Shown: in pieces, positions 26,374-34,978 of the stretch
Position numbering within the stretch: position 1 is the first letter of the stretch
How the letters are laid out: each line of letters starts with the position of its first letter
Origin: Leptolyngbya sp. PCC 7375
GTDB lineage: Bacteria > Cyanobacteriota > Cyanobacteriia > Phormidesmidales > Phormidesmidaceae
Direction of reading: 5' to 3'
Length of the DNA stretch: 64,000 nt
NCBI RefSeq assembly: GCF_000316115.1
Contig: NZ_JH993797.1
Coordinates: 5,442,486 to 5,506,485, forward strand
The notes under the pieces: generated by a model
What the model saw: the letters and a program-made list of their open reading frames with translations, nothing else
Told to the model about the DNA's origin: nothing
Database searches by the model: none
Program-made: the position numbers and the translations under genes

Positions 26374-27803
26374 GCCGTCACCTCAGCACGCTTAAAGGCC
26401 TCATCTAACACCTCAGATAGCGTCGGGTGTGTATGGACGATAAAGGACAGATCTTTAACGGTTAACCCCTGAGCAATAGCATTAGCAGCCTCTTGAATCA
26501 GGTCCGCTGCATGAATACCGATAATGTGAGTTCCCAGAATTTCCCCCGTATCCTTACGGTAGATCACCTTAGCCAGGCCATCAGATTCATTTTCTGCCAG
26601 CGCTTTGGAGTTGGCTTTGAAGTAGCTGCGTACGGCACCAATCTTGAAACCTTCTGCCGCAGCTAACTCTTTAGCCGCAGGCTCAGTCAGACCGACAAAG
26701 CTCACCTCTGGATGGGTAAATGCGGCGGCCGGAATACTGCGATAGTCAACGGTGCGGTTATTTTCCAAAATATTTTCAACAGCCACCACACCCTGGGCTG
26801 AGGCAGCATGGGCCAACATCATCTTGCCAGTGGCATCACCAATAGCCCAGAGATGGGGTATTGGCTCACCATCCCGCAGAACTTCCATACGGTCATTTAC
26901 TGGGATAAAGCCACGACGGTCAGTTTCGATAGCCAGACTTTCTAAGCCCATATCCTTCGTGGCAGGGATGCGCCCAGTTGCCACCAGGCAGGCATCAACC
27001 TCTAGCACATCGACCGTTTCCTTCGTTTTTAAATCAGCCAGCTCAATGGTCACTGGAGAGCCAGGTGTAACGGTCTTAGCAATCACACCCACATGGGTAT
27101 CAATATCACGAGGGTCGATGAGAACGCGCTTAGCGATTTTGGCGATGTCCGGATCAAAGGTGGGCATCAGCTGGGGCAAAGCCTCAATCATACTGACTTC
27201 ACACCCCAAAGCCGTATACACATCAGAAAATTCTAGACCGATATAGCCACTCCCAATAATGGCCACCCACTGAGGTAGCCAGTCCAGCTTAATTGCTTCG
27301 TCGCTGGTAAATACGGTTTTACCATCAGTCTCAATCCCAGGGGGCACAAAGGGAACAGACCCTGGCGACAGCATAATGTCCTTAGCGGTGTAGGTCTTTT
27401 CACCGTCAGCCGTGGTCACAGTCACTTTCTGAGTGCCGGCCAGCTTACCCCAACCGCGAATCGTATCTACACCCAGTCGAGTCAGACTATTGGTTAAGTC
27501 ACCTTGGATCTTGCTAACCAAGTTACTGGCATGATCAGCAATGGCAGAGCGCTCAAACTGCACGTCTCCCACTTGAATGCCGAAGGACTGTAGATGATGC
27601 TTGTCCCGCAATTCGCGGACGCGACCAGACGCAGCCAACAATGCTTTCGAAGGTATACATCCTCGATTAACGCAGGTGCCTCCCATATCAGCCGCTTCAA
27701 TAATGGCGGTCTTTAAGCCGCTTTTCACAGCGTGCAATGCCGCCCCATGACCACCGACACCGGCACCTACGATGATTAGGTCATAATCAAAGGATGAACT
27801 CAC
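26370..27803 (-). CDS. lpdA: Dihydrolipoyl dehydrogenase
   Basis: The E3 flavoprotein of 2-oxo-acid dehydrogenase complexes and the glycine cleavage system. I take the GTG at 27803, with AGGAG seven bases upstream, giving MSSSFDYDLIIVGAGVGGHG, as in other cyanobacterial enzymes; the frame extends to 27824. FAD motif GAGVGGHGAA, redox pair GGTCVNRGCIPSKAL, NAD motif IIGSGYIGLEF and the C-terminal HTHPTLSEV with catalytic His and Glu are all present. Its stop overlaps trpC (ATGA). Confidence 0.95.
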   Translation of the reverse strand: MSSSFDYDLIIVGAGVGGHGAALHAVKSGLKTAIIEAADMGGTCVNRGCIPSKALLAASGRVRELRDKHHLQSFGIQVGDVQFERSAIADHASNLVSKIQGDLTNSLTRLGVDTIRGWGKLAGTQKVTVTTADGEKTYTAKDIMLSPGSVPFVPPGIETDGKTVFTSDEAIKLDWLPQWVAIIGSGYIGLEFSDVYTALGCEVSMIEALPQLMPTFDPDIAKIAKRVLIDPRDIDTHVGVIAKTVTPGSPVTIELADLKTKETVDVLEVDACLVATGRIPATKDMGLESLAIETDRRGFIPVNDRMEVLRDGEPIPHLWAIGDATGKMMLAHAASAQGVVAVENILENNRTVDYRSIPAAAFTHPEVSFVGLTEPAAKELAAAEGFKIGAVRSYFKANSKALAENESDGLAKVIYRKDTGEILGTHIIGIHAADLIQEAANAIAQGLTVKDLSFIVHTHPTLSEVLDEAFKRAEVTA

Positions 27804-28226
27804 AACGATCTCCTGTTTCAGCACATTTGCGACCCCTTAGTTATTGAATTGATGCCGTTTGCCTAGGGTAGAAAACGACATGGGCAACATAGGGGCAGAA
27901 TCCATTCTCAACTAGATTGTGGATCTTAGACAACTTGATATTGAGCAATTATTTTCAAATTTGTTAGATTCGATATCTGTCTGACTAAATACCTGTAGAT
28001 CCATTTTTATCCCCAAGACCAGTTCCTAACGAACAGAGCTCTTTACAAAAACGTAGTTAACTTTCTACTTTTGCCTAGACTTGGAACATCTTGGCTAGGG
28101 TTAGATTCACAAATCTCATTACTAAAGACCCCACACCAATTGCGATCGCTAAAATCATAGACATTGCTCAATCAATGTTAAGCAATTCAGCAATGGTTGA
28201 AAGGGCCTACTAACGAGGCAAGATCA
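27804..28226. other. Divergent intergenic region lpdA / small hypothetical
   Basis: About 420 AT-rich bases. One HIP1 octamer (GCGATCGC) occurs near 28142. No RNA gene, strong hairpin or coding frame is visible. It should hold the promoters of the lpdA operon and of the small gene at 28227. Confidence 0.4.
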
Positions 28227-28451
28227 ATGGATAAACGTCAGCTAAGGCAGTCTGCTGTTGCCGATTTTCTGCAATCTTTGGAGCACCTGGATGAGTTATT
28301 AGGCGATACAACGGATACGAGCGTTTTAGATGATGGGCCTCAAGAACCGGAATCAGGTCAAGATGAATCGCGATCTTCCCAGCCACATCAGCCTCGCAGC
28401 ATTCAAAAAAGCCACGCTCGTCAAGATCCGCCTAACTCTCATCAACCCTGA
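28227..28451 (+). CDS. Small hypothetical protein
   Basis: A 74-residue protein starting MDKRQLRQSAVADFLQSLEHLDELLGD, with an amphipathic N-terminal helix and a polar, probably disordered Ser/Gln/Pro-rich tail. The ATG at 28227 is preferred to a TTG at 28197. I recall similar short N-terminal helices in other cyanobacterial hypothetical proteins but cannot name a family. Its 3' end overlaps the convergent methyltransferase by 10 bases. Confidence 0.5.
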   Translation: MDKRQLRQSAVADFLQSLEHLDELLGDTTDTSVLDDGPQEPESGQDESRSSQPHQPRSIQKSHARQDPPNSHQP

Positions 28452-29230
28452 CGCTGACGTTTGGCTTCGTAAAGCATTAGAGCTGTTGCGATCGCAACAT
28501 TCAACGATTCCACACCAGCCGCCAATGGGATTTTGACCTGATGTGTGGCTAAATCCATAGCTTGCTGCGACAGCCCAGCGCCTTCGTTTCCCATCAAAAA
28601 AACAGTCGGTTGCCGCAGATCTAAATTCCAGTAGTCCAGGGAAGCTGTAGGGGTGGTGGCCACCAGCTGTACATCTAAGTTTTTTAAATCATTCAATGTA
28701 GCAATGGTCTGTATTGGTAAACGAAACCATTGCCCTGCCGTAGCCCGTAGCACCTTGGGATGATCTAGGTCTACGCTATCGGTTGTGAGCCAGATGCGAT
28801 CGCATCCTGCTGCTGCTGCCGTACGAATTACCGTACCCAAGTTACCTGGATCCTGTAACCGTTGCAGCGCCACACCCAGGGAAACCGTTTCTGCAAGCCT
28901 GGTGGACTGCGCCATGCGCCGCGCAATCGCCACCACTCCATCCGGGCTGACAGTGGTACACATACTGACTAGCACATCAGGACTGACCAAGCGAATATCA
29001 GTCCCCAGCCGCTTTAAGCAGTCCAATAAATCCCCATGGGTATGTCCCCAGTTTTCTGTGAACGCGACCTGAAGCAACGGATATTCAACAGCACACGCTT
29101 CCTGTAAGAGATGAGTTCCTTCTAGCAGAAACACATTTTGACGCCGCCGTTCCTTAGCCTGATGCAGCTTTCGAAACTGCTTGGCCAGGGGATTTTTAGT
29201 GCTGATAATTGTTGTCAGGTTCTCTAGCAT
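28442..29230 (-). CDS. TrmH/SpoU-type RNA 2'-O-methyltransferase
   Basis: A SPOUT-fold methyltransferase (262 residues) acting on rRNA or tRNA ribose. The N-terminal substrate-binding domain has RRQNVFLLEGTHLLQEA. The catalytic domain carries the three family motifs: LQDPGNLGTVIRTAAAAGC (motif 1), FLMGNEGAGLS (motif 2) and IPLAAGVESLNVAIATALMLYE (motif 3). The exact target nucleotide cannot be inferred. It is monocistronic. Confidence 0.92.
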   Translation of the reverse strand: MLENLTTIISTKNPLAKQFRKLHQAKERRRQNVFLLEGTHLLQEACAVEYPLLQVAFTENWGHTHGDLLDCLKRLGTDIRLVSPDVLVSMCTTVSPDGVVAIARRMAQSTRLAETVSLGVALQRLQDPGNLGTVIRTAAAAGCDRIWLTTDSVDLDHPKVLRATAGQWFRLPIQTIATLNDLKNLDVQLVATTPTASLDYWNLDLRQPTVFLMGNEGAGLSQQAMDLATHQVKIPLAAGVESLNVAIATALMLYEAKRQRQG

Positions 29231-29521
29231 TTAAATGCTTTATCATTCAGGCTTTGCCGTTGGGCGCAGTCTGCTTTACTCACCACATTGACAGACTCAA
29301 CACAAAGTAAAGAATACAAGTTTATCGATTGCTACTTTCAAATGCCCAACCAACTAACTGTCAATTTCCTGAGCAATCAATCAATAATTGATAAAAAAGT
29401 CTGAATAAATAAGAAAAACTAAAGCACTTTATTGCCGCCATCTAAAAACAACAAAACGATTCAGCATAGTTTGAGTCAAACATCAGGACAAAAACCAGAC
29501 ATAAAAGGAGTGAATTAAAAA

Positions 29522-29605
29522 TGCGGAACCCGGGACTTGAACCCGGAAGTCCTTGCGAACACTAGAACCTGAATCTAGCGCGTCTACCAATTCCGCCAGT
29601 TCCGC
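29522..29605 (-). tRNA. tRNA-Leu (anticodon CAG)
   Basis: On the minus strand: acceptor GCGGAAC / GTTCCGC, D loop GGCGGAATTGGTAGACG, anticodon loop TTCAGGT (anticodon CAG), a long variable arm as expected for leucine, and T arm GGGTTCAAGTCCC. Length 84 including discriminator A. Confidence 0.95.
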
Positions 29606-29846
29606 TTAAGGCTATAAAAGCAACCGTAGTTTATTATCGTCTAGCAATCAGACTGATTCGTCAATCCCCAGTTTTGGCCTTCTAAGGACAATTTTTCGCT
29701 TTTCAAAAGAATTCAAACATCTATTCAACGACAAAAGGATATTAATATGACTTAACAAATAAGTAGTTTCAGGTAAAATCGTCACCATTGTTAACAAAAT
29801 TGGCTAGAGTGCCATTTTTATGTTCTTGTGTGGCTGAGTCTCTTTA

Positions 29847-31226
29847 TTGAATTTGGAGGACATTATCATCAATACCTCACTTCAGGCTGATCAACGCTCC
29901 TCCAGCGAGTCCTCACCTGTTATTGAAATCTGGGGTAAACAGCCCCTTAGTGGCCATATTTCCGTCAGTGGAGCCAAAAACTCGGCATTGGTCGTTATGG
30001 CAGGTTCAATTCTGTGTTCGCAGGATTGTCGGATTCGCAACATCCCTGATTTAGTAGACATCGGTCGCATGGCGGATGTGCTCACTGCCTTGGGTGTGAA
30101 GGTGTCTCGCCATGGAGACATGCTGGATGTAGATGCCAGTTCTATCAGTCATTCCCGTGCACCTTACGAAATCGTTAGCAAACTTAGAGCCAGCTTCTTC
30201 GTCATTGGCCCTTTACTAGCCCGTCTAGGCGTTGCCCGGGTACCGCTGCCAGGAGGCTGCGCCATTGGTGCTCGTCCTGTGGCTCTTCACATCCGAGGAC
30301 TACAGGCACTGGGTGCAGAAGTACACATGGACCATGGTATTGTTCATGCCTACGTACCTGGCACCCGCAATCGCTTAAAAGGCGGAAAAATTTATTTAGA
30401 TTACCCCAGCGTTGGCGCAACAGAGACCCTGATGATGGCAGCTACCCTAGCTGAAGGGGAAACCATCATTGAGAATGCCGCTCAGGAGCCAGAGGTATTG
30501 GATCTAGCCAACTTCTGTCGAGCCATGGGTGCACGCATTCGTGGAGCAGGCACAAACACCATCACCATCGCTGGTGTTCCTCACCTTCATTCCACCGACT
30601 ACGGCATTATTCCAGACCGGATTGAAGCGGGTACGTTCATGCTTGCCGGGGCTATCACTAAATCCCCCATTAGCCTGTCGCCCATTCTTCCAGAACACCT
30701 AACACCTGTGATTGCCAAACTGGCAGAAGCTGGCACCAGAGTTGAAATGGAAGGCCACAATCGCGCCAGGATCATTCCCGGTGAACGGCTTTTACCCATT
30801 GAAATTGAGACTCGCCCCCATCCAGGGTTTCCCACCGATATGCAGGCCCAGTTTATGGCGCTGACCACCCTTGCAGACGGCGATAGCGTCATCACAGAAA
30901 CCGTTTTTGAAAACCGGTTACAGCATGTTGCTGAGTTCAACCGCATGGGTGCAAATATTCGCCTGACTGGGAATTCTGCTGTAATTCGTGGCGTCCCCTA
31001 CTTGTCAGGGGCTCCGGTGACGGGCACTGATTTGCGAGCCGCCGCCGCCCTACTAGTGGCAGGCTTGGCCGCTGAAGGCAAAACCACGTTGCATGGGTTA
31101 CAACACCTGGATCGCGGCTATGAAAACATTGAGGCTAAGCTAGCCGCAGTAGGGGCTAAATTACGTCGAATCCCAGACCCTGCGCTAGCGTCTACGGAGA
31201 TGACGAATCCGGCAGTCATCGTTTAG
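29847..31226 (+). CDS. murA: UDP-N-acetylglucosamine 1-carboxyvinyltransferase MurA
   Basis: MurA transfers enolpyruvate from PEP to UDP-GlcNAc, the first committed step of peptidoglycan synthesis and the fosfomycin target. Conserved parts: ISVSGAKNSALVV near the N terminus (Lys and Asn of the active site), LPGGCAIGARPVALH (loop Cys), RIEAGTF, HPGFPTDMQAQ and LRAAAALLVAGLAAEG. The start is unclear. The only standard codon before the conserved region is a TTG at 29847, yet GGAGG at 29855-29859 lies inside the frame and points to ATC/ATT codons at 29862-29870. Length from TTG is 459, slightly long. Confidence 0.95.
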   Translation: MNLEDIIINTSLQADQRSSSESSPVIEIWGKQPLSGHISVSGAKNSALVVMAGSILCSQDCRIRNIPDLVDIGRMADVLTALGVKVSRHGDMLDVDASSISHSRAPYEIVSKLRASFFVIGPLLARLGVARVPLPGGCAIGARPVALHIRGLQALGAEVHMDHGIVHAYVPGTRNRLKGGKIYLDYPSVGATETLMMAATLAEGETIIENAAQEPEVLDLANFCRAMGARIRGAGTNTITIAGVPHLHSTDYGIIPDRIEAGTFMLAGAITKSPISLSPILPEHLTPVIAKLAEAGTRVEMEGHNRARIIPGERLLPIEIETRPHPGFPTDMQAQFMALTTLADGDSVITETVFENRLQHVAEFNRMGANIRLTGNSAVIRGVPYLSGAPVTGTDLRAAAALLVAGLAAEGKTTLHGLQHLDRGYENIEAKLAAVGAKLRRIPDPALASTEMTNPAVIV

Positions 31227-31273
31227 GTGCAGACCGCTACACTGTAGCTTAGTAAAGCTCAGCGATAGGGGAG

Positions 31274-32146
31274 ATGGATGGCGTGGGTGAGAAATGCATT
31301 TTAACCGGATTACGAGCTAACCATTTTCGCCATCCCCTCGATCTACGGGCGACGGAATCTCTTAAGCAACTACCAGGTTTAGACCTGGCCATTCGCGCTC
31401 TGCTACGTCCCACAGCAGAGCAATTTTTTTACCTAGAAAATATTGCGACCAGTGTTTTGGTAAGCCCCCAACAGCTGCCAGACATCCATCAGCTATTGGT
31501 TGAGGCTTGTCAAATTTTAGACATAGAAGCGCCTCAACTTTATGTGAAGCAGCATCCCGTTCCCAATGCTTATACCTTTGCCATGCGAGGTAAGCAGCCG
31601 TTTATTGTAGTGCACACCTCATTGATCGAGCTGCTGAATGCCAAGGAACTGCAGGCAGTCATCGGCCATGAACTAGGGCATCTCAAATGTGACCATGGCA
31701 TATATTTGACCCTGGCTAATTTGCTGACATTGGCCGCCAGTCAGCTACCGTTGGGTCCAGTATTGGCTCAAAATCTACAAAATCAGATTCTGGAATGGGT
31801 GCGGTGTGCTGAGTTTACGTGCGATCGCGCCGCCCTTTTAGTCAGTCAGGAATCCAGAGTTGTAGCCTCGGTGTTGATGAAATTAACGGGAGGCTCCCCC
31901 ACCCTCTCCCCTCAACTCAACTTAGACGCATTTCTCGCTCAAGCAAACGCGTACGAAGATTTAAACTATGACCAACTGGCAATTTTTCTCAAACAATTAC
32001 GCACCCAGGAGCTGACCCACCCCGTCCCAGTGCTACGTGCTAAGGAAATCATGCAATGGCATAACACCCTCAATTACCAAAAGCTACTACAAACACGCCG
32101 TCTGCAACTAAATGAAGATGCCAGAGGCGGCTGGCGAAACTGGTAA
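31274..32146 (+). CDS. M48 family zinc metallopeptidase
   Basis: A 290-residue soluble or weakly membrane-associated Ste24/HtpX-type peptidase. The zinc-binding helix is AVIGHELGHLKCDHG (HExxH) and the third ligand is the Glu in WVRCAEFTCDRAAL. NAYTFAMRGKQPFIVV precedes it as usual. One hydrophobic stretch (LTLANLLTLAASQLPLG) follows the motif, but the four helices of HtpX are absent. The gene follows murA by 47 bases and may be cotranscribed. Confidence 0.9.
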   Translation: MDGVGEKCILTGLRANHFRHPLDLRATESLKQLPGLDLAIRALLRPTAEQFFYLENIATSVLVSPQQLPDIHQLLVEACQILDIEAPQLYVKQHPVPNAYTFAMRGKQPFIVVHTSLIELLNAKELQAVIGHELGHLKCDHGIYLTLANLLTLAASQLPLGPVLAQNLQNQILEWVRCAEFTCDRAALLVSQESRVVASVLMKLTGGSPTLSPQLNLDAFLAQANAYEDLNYDQLAIFLKQLRTQELTHPVPVLRAKEIMQWHNTLNYQKLLQTRRLQLNEDARGGWRNW

Positions 32147-32201
32147 ATGGGAAAAAGGGGTTACAGAGGCGGCTGAACTCTGTATAATATGAAAGCTATT
32201 C

Positions 32202-32284
32202 GGGCGGATGGCGAAATTGGTAGACGCACCACACTCAAAATGTGGCGGCCTTTGGTCATGCGAGTTCGAGTCTCGCTCTGCCCA
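32202..32284 (+). tRNA. tRNA-Leu (anticodon CAA)
   Basis: Acceptor GGGCGGA pairs with TCTGCCC (one G-U). D loop GGCGAAATTGGTAGACG, anticodon loop CTCAAAA giving CAA, long variable arm, and T arm GAGTTCGAGTCTC. Length 83 including discriminator A. A palindromic repeat follows 34 bases later. Confidence 0.95.
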
Positions 32285-32318
32285 TTGAATATTGATCAAC
32301 ATCCTTGTCATTTTTTTG

Positions 32319-32350
32319 GTGTAGAGATGTTCCATAGAACATCTCCACAC
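32319..32350. repeat. Palindromic repeat, family member 2
   Basis: GTGTAGAGATGTTC and GAACATCTCCACAC flank CATA, a 14-bp stem with one mismatch. The centre GTTCCATAGAAC differs by one base from the GTTCCATGGAAC core of the copy at 8631. It lies between tRNA-Leu and the degenerate RAYT-like gene. Confidence 0.8.
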
Positions 32351-32439
32351 TTTGTATTCTGACGAGAATTTATACTCATCTTTGGGAAATCTAGACCAAC
32401 GGAAAACAATGCAATGCCTGGATAGGCACTGAGGGAAGG

Positions 32440-32979
32440 TTGGCTAGTACATTCCAGTTGGGTCACTCCCCACACAACGCCACGTTTTATCATGTTCATC
32501 TCCTAACCCATCAAGAAGAATGTCTATTTGGTGATGTTTTGGGAGAACATACACAGCTCAATCCTTCGGGGCAAATTGCTGCAGACGAATGGCAACAGAT
32601 AGCCACCGCCCATCAGCGTGATATTGAGCTAGACCATTGGACAGTACTCCCCAATGGTGTACGAGCATTAATCGCCGTAATCCAAAGCGACGCAAAAGCT
32701 GTATGCAGCTACAGTTTGCAGCAAAGCCAGCCAAAACCCCGTGCTCTCTCATCCTTTGTCGCTGGGTTCAAAGCTGCAGCTGCTAAGCGCATCAATCTTG
32801 TAAGAGGTGTACCAGGAGCTCCTGTATGGCAGCGGGGTTACCAGGAGCAACGGATTGATGACCCGACAACCCTCGAACGGATCCGGCAACTACTCACCAG
32901 CCAGGCCCAAGCGGCAGGACTCGTTATCGACAGCCGACAGCCGCATGACGCTAGTCAATTAAGCCATCCGGTGGAGTAA
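32440..32979 (+). CDS. Degenerate REP-associated tyrosine transposase (RAYT/IS200-like) protein
   Basis: The 179-residue protein follows the Y1-transposase layout: HVHLLTHQEECLFGD, then WTVLPNGVRALIAV, then KPRALSSFVAGFKAAAAKRIN and APVWQRGYQEQRIDD. In active members the middle motif is MPNHVHxxI, supplying the two His of the HUH metal site. Here it reads LPNGVRA, so both His are lost. The Tyr of WQRGYQE, the likely nucleophile, remains. It is therefore probably catalytically dead or repurposed. The start is a TTG at 32440 right after GAGGGAAGG. A palindromic repeat of the kind RAYTs mobilise lies 90 bases upstream. Its 3' end overlaps rimM by 29 bases. Confidence 0.75.
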   Translation: MASTFQLGHSPHNATFYHVHLLTHQEECLFGDVLGEHTQLNPSGQIAADEWQQIATAHQRDIELDHWTVLPNGVRALIAVIQSDAKAVCSYSLQQSQPKPRALSSFVAGFKAAAAKRINLVRGVPGAPVWQRGYQEQRIDDPTTLERIRQLLTSQAQAAGLVIDSRQPHDASQLSHPVE

Positions 32980-33535
32980 TCTCAACACGCCCTTGCGTTA
33001 AATCAACCACCGGCACTATTGCTTCTACAAACGGAATCAGCACTGTTCGTGCTTTTATTTGTCCGTTATCTTTGGTAGCCTCCTCTGGCTGATCTGACAC
33101 TAAAGCGACCTCCAGCAAATCGTTACCGGCTCGATACACATCAATTACCGACCCAATTTGCTCTCCAGTCTCCTGCAAGATCACGGCTAGTCCCATCAGC
33201 TCGCCCACATGGAATTCCCCCGGTTCAAGAGGCAAACGATCGTCAGCGGATATCAACAGCTGCGCATCACGCAGTACCTCTGCTTGATTGCGATAATTGA
33301 TACCAGCCAGTTTGAGAATATACAGGCCTTTACCCTCTTGAAATCGCCCCTTCACCAGCTTGATGGGTTCTGGGTTAACGGCTCCTGGCTTGAGCAACCA
33401 ACGCTCGCCCGGCTGTTCAAAGCGTTCTGGAAAATCGCTGTCGGGATAGACCCGAACTTCGCCATTCAAGCCATGGGCACCAACAATACGGCCAATGGTG
33501 AGCCAATCGATTGGGGGTTGAGAGTTGTTAGGCAT
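32951..33535 (-). CDS. rimM: Ribosome maturation factor RimM
   Basis: RimM helps 30S assembly (S19 and the 16S head). The N-terminal beta-barrel has TIGRIVGAHGLNGEVRVYPDSDFPERF, and the PRC-barrel C-terminal domain has FHVGELMGLAV and VLIPFVEAIVPVVDL. Length (194) is normal. The ATG overlaps the end of avtA by 8 bases, so the two are cotranscribed. The 3' end overlaps the convergent RAYT-like gene. Confidence 0.95.
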   Translation of the reverse strand: MPNNSQPPIDWLTIGRIVGAHGLNGEVRVYPDSDFPERFEQPGERWLLKPGAVNPEPIKLVKGRFQEGKGLYILKLAGINYRNQAEVLRDAQLLISADDRLPLEPGEFHVGELMGLAVILQETGEQIGSVIDVYRAGNDLLEVALVSDQPEEATKDNGQIKARTVLIPFVEAIVPVVDLTQGRVEITPPDGLID

Positions 33536-34802
33536 GGGTTGTCGACTGCCCGTAAATGTCCTCAGTTAGCTGGGCCAAACGACGAATTGCGATCGCAATT
33601 CGCTCTGCAGTATCCGTCAGGCTAATCCTAAAGCACTGGTGCTTATGGGCCCAATCATCACGCAGACCAGGGAAAAACGGACTACCGGGGACAATAATCA
33701 CCCCGTAACGTTTCAAGGCTTGATAAAACGCCTGATCATCCGTGGGGAGATCCTGAAGCCACAGCCAGGCAAAGATAGAACCTTCTGCCTGGTGTAGGTA
33801 CCAGGGAACATCCGGCATCGCCTCGTCCAAAGTAGCTTCAATGACTGAAAATTTCTGCTGATAGTGGGGACGAATCACCGTCTTAGCAATATTAGCTAAG
33901 GCCCCTGAAGCAATGGCACGGGCAGCAATCGCCTGACCATAGCGAGAGGAATGAATACATAGATTGGTCTGAAAAGATTCCAGCACTCGAATGGTCGCTG
34001 CATCACCAATGGCAATGCCTACGCGCTCACCGGGTAATCCTGCTTTTGAAAGGCTAATGCAGTGAACTACGTTAGGCGTCAGTACCGGCGTCATCTCGGT
34101 AAAATTGAGGGCCGGGAACGGGGGAGCATAGGCTGAGTCAATAAAGACGGGGACATTGGCCGCCAGACTGGCAATGCGTTTCACCTCCTCGTCGGTGAGA
34201 ACATTGCCTGTGGGATTACAAGGTCGAGAAAACAGCACAAATCCGGTCTGTTCAGTCACCGTCAGCTGGCTAAAGTCGGGGCGATATTTGAACCGATGGG
34301 CGGCAGCATCCACCTCCAGGGTGGGTCGATACGCTCGCACAGCCTCGGGATAAAGCGAAACACCACCATACCCGGTATAGTCAGGGCTTAAGGGCAGAAG
34401 AATTTCCTTGAGCTTTCCCCCAGAGGTGTAGCCACCCAAGGCATTGGCAGCCAGAAAGTACAAGGCCTGACTGCCAGGGGTAATCAGGATATTCTCAGCG
34501 GTGAGGCTCAGGTTATAGCGTTGATTAAAGTCGGTTGCGATCGCATCAATCAATGGTTCATAGCCTCGGCTAGACCCATAGCGACACACCACCTCGCCGT
34601 AGTCTGAACTGGCCAATAAATCAGTGGTGCAGTCGCGCCACAGCTGCTCAACCTCAGGCAAAATTACCGGATTGCCTGCACTTAAGTTAATAAAGTCTGC
34701 AGACTGTCCCGACTGAAGGGTTTCGATGATATCTTTCATGATTGCCCGCACCCCTGTGAGGTGGGACATTTGTTGACCAAACTTGGTAAGTGCTGGAGCC
34801 AT
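33528..34802 (-). CDS. avtA: Valine-pyruvate aminotransferase AvtA-like
   Basis: A fold-type I PLP aminotransferase (424 residues) that follows E. coli AvtA almost segment by segment: FINLSAGNPVILPEVEQLW, LLPLSPDYTGYGG, SRPCNPTGNVLTDEE, FIDSAYAPPFPALNF, SLSKAGLPGERVGIAI (PLP Lys) and HKHQCFRISLTD. The family moves amino groups between valine, alanine and 2-oxo acids. Substrate preference here is inferred from similarity only. It is first in a two-gene unit with rimM. Confidence 0.88.
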   Translation of the reverse strand: MAPALTKFGQQMSHLTGVRAIMKDIIETLQSGQSADFINLSAGNPVILPEVEQLWRDCTTDLLASSDYGEVVCRYGSSRGYEPLIDAIATDFNQRYNLSLTAENILITPGSQALYFLAANALGGYTSGGKLKEILLPLSPDYTGYGGVSLYPEAVRAYRPTLEVDAAAHRFKYRPDFSQLTVTEQTGFVLFSRPCNPTGNVLTDEEVKRIASLAANVPVFIDSAYAPPFPALNFTEMTPVLTPNVVHCISLSKAGLPGERVGIAIGDAATIRVLESFQTNLCIHSSRYGQAIAARAIASGALANIAKTVIRPHYQQKFSVIEATLDEAMPDVPWYLHQAEGSIFAWLWLQDLPTDDQAFYQALKRYGVIIVPGSPFFPGLRDDWAHKHQCFRISLTDTAERIAIAIRRLAQLTEDIYGQSTTHA

Positions 34803-34978
34803 GAACTATTGCCTTATGAGGCTAAATTAATCGCTACAATCGCTGCCCCGTCATAGGCAGGGCACACAATTAAAAGACAGATTTACGACTGGTTTACTAT
34901 ACCGCAGCAAGTCTCAGCTATTTTTCTGCCCACATCAGGTGCTGATCCGTGCCTCTGTTATTTACCTCTCCTTCACCC

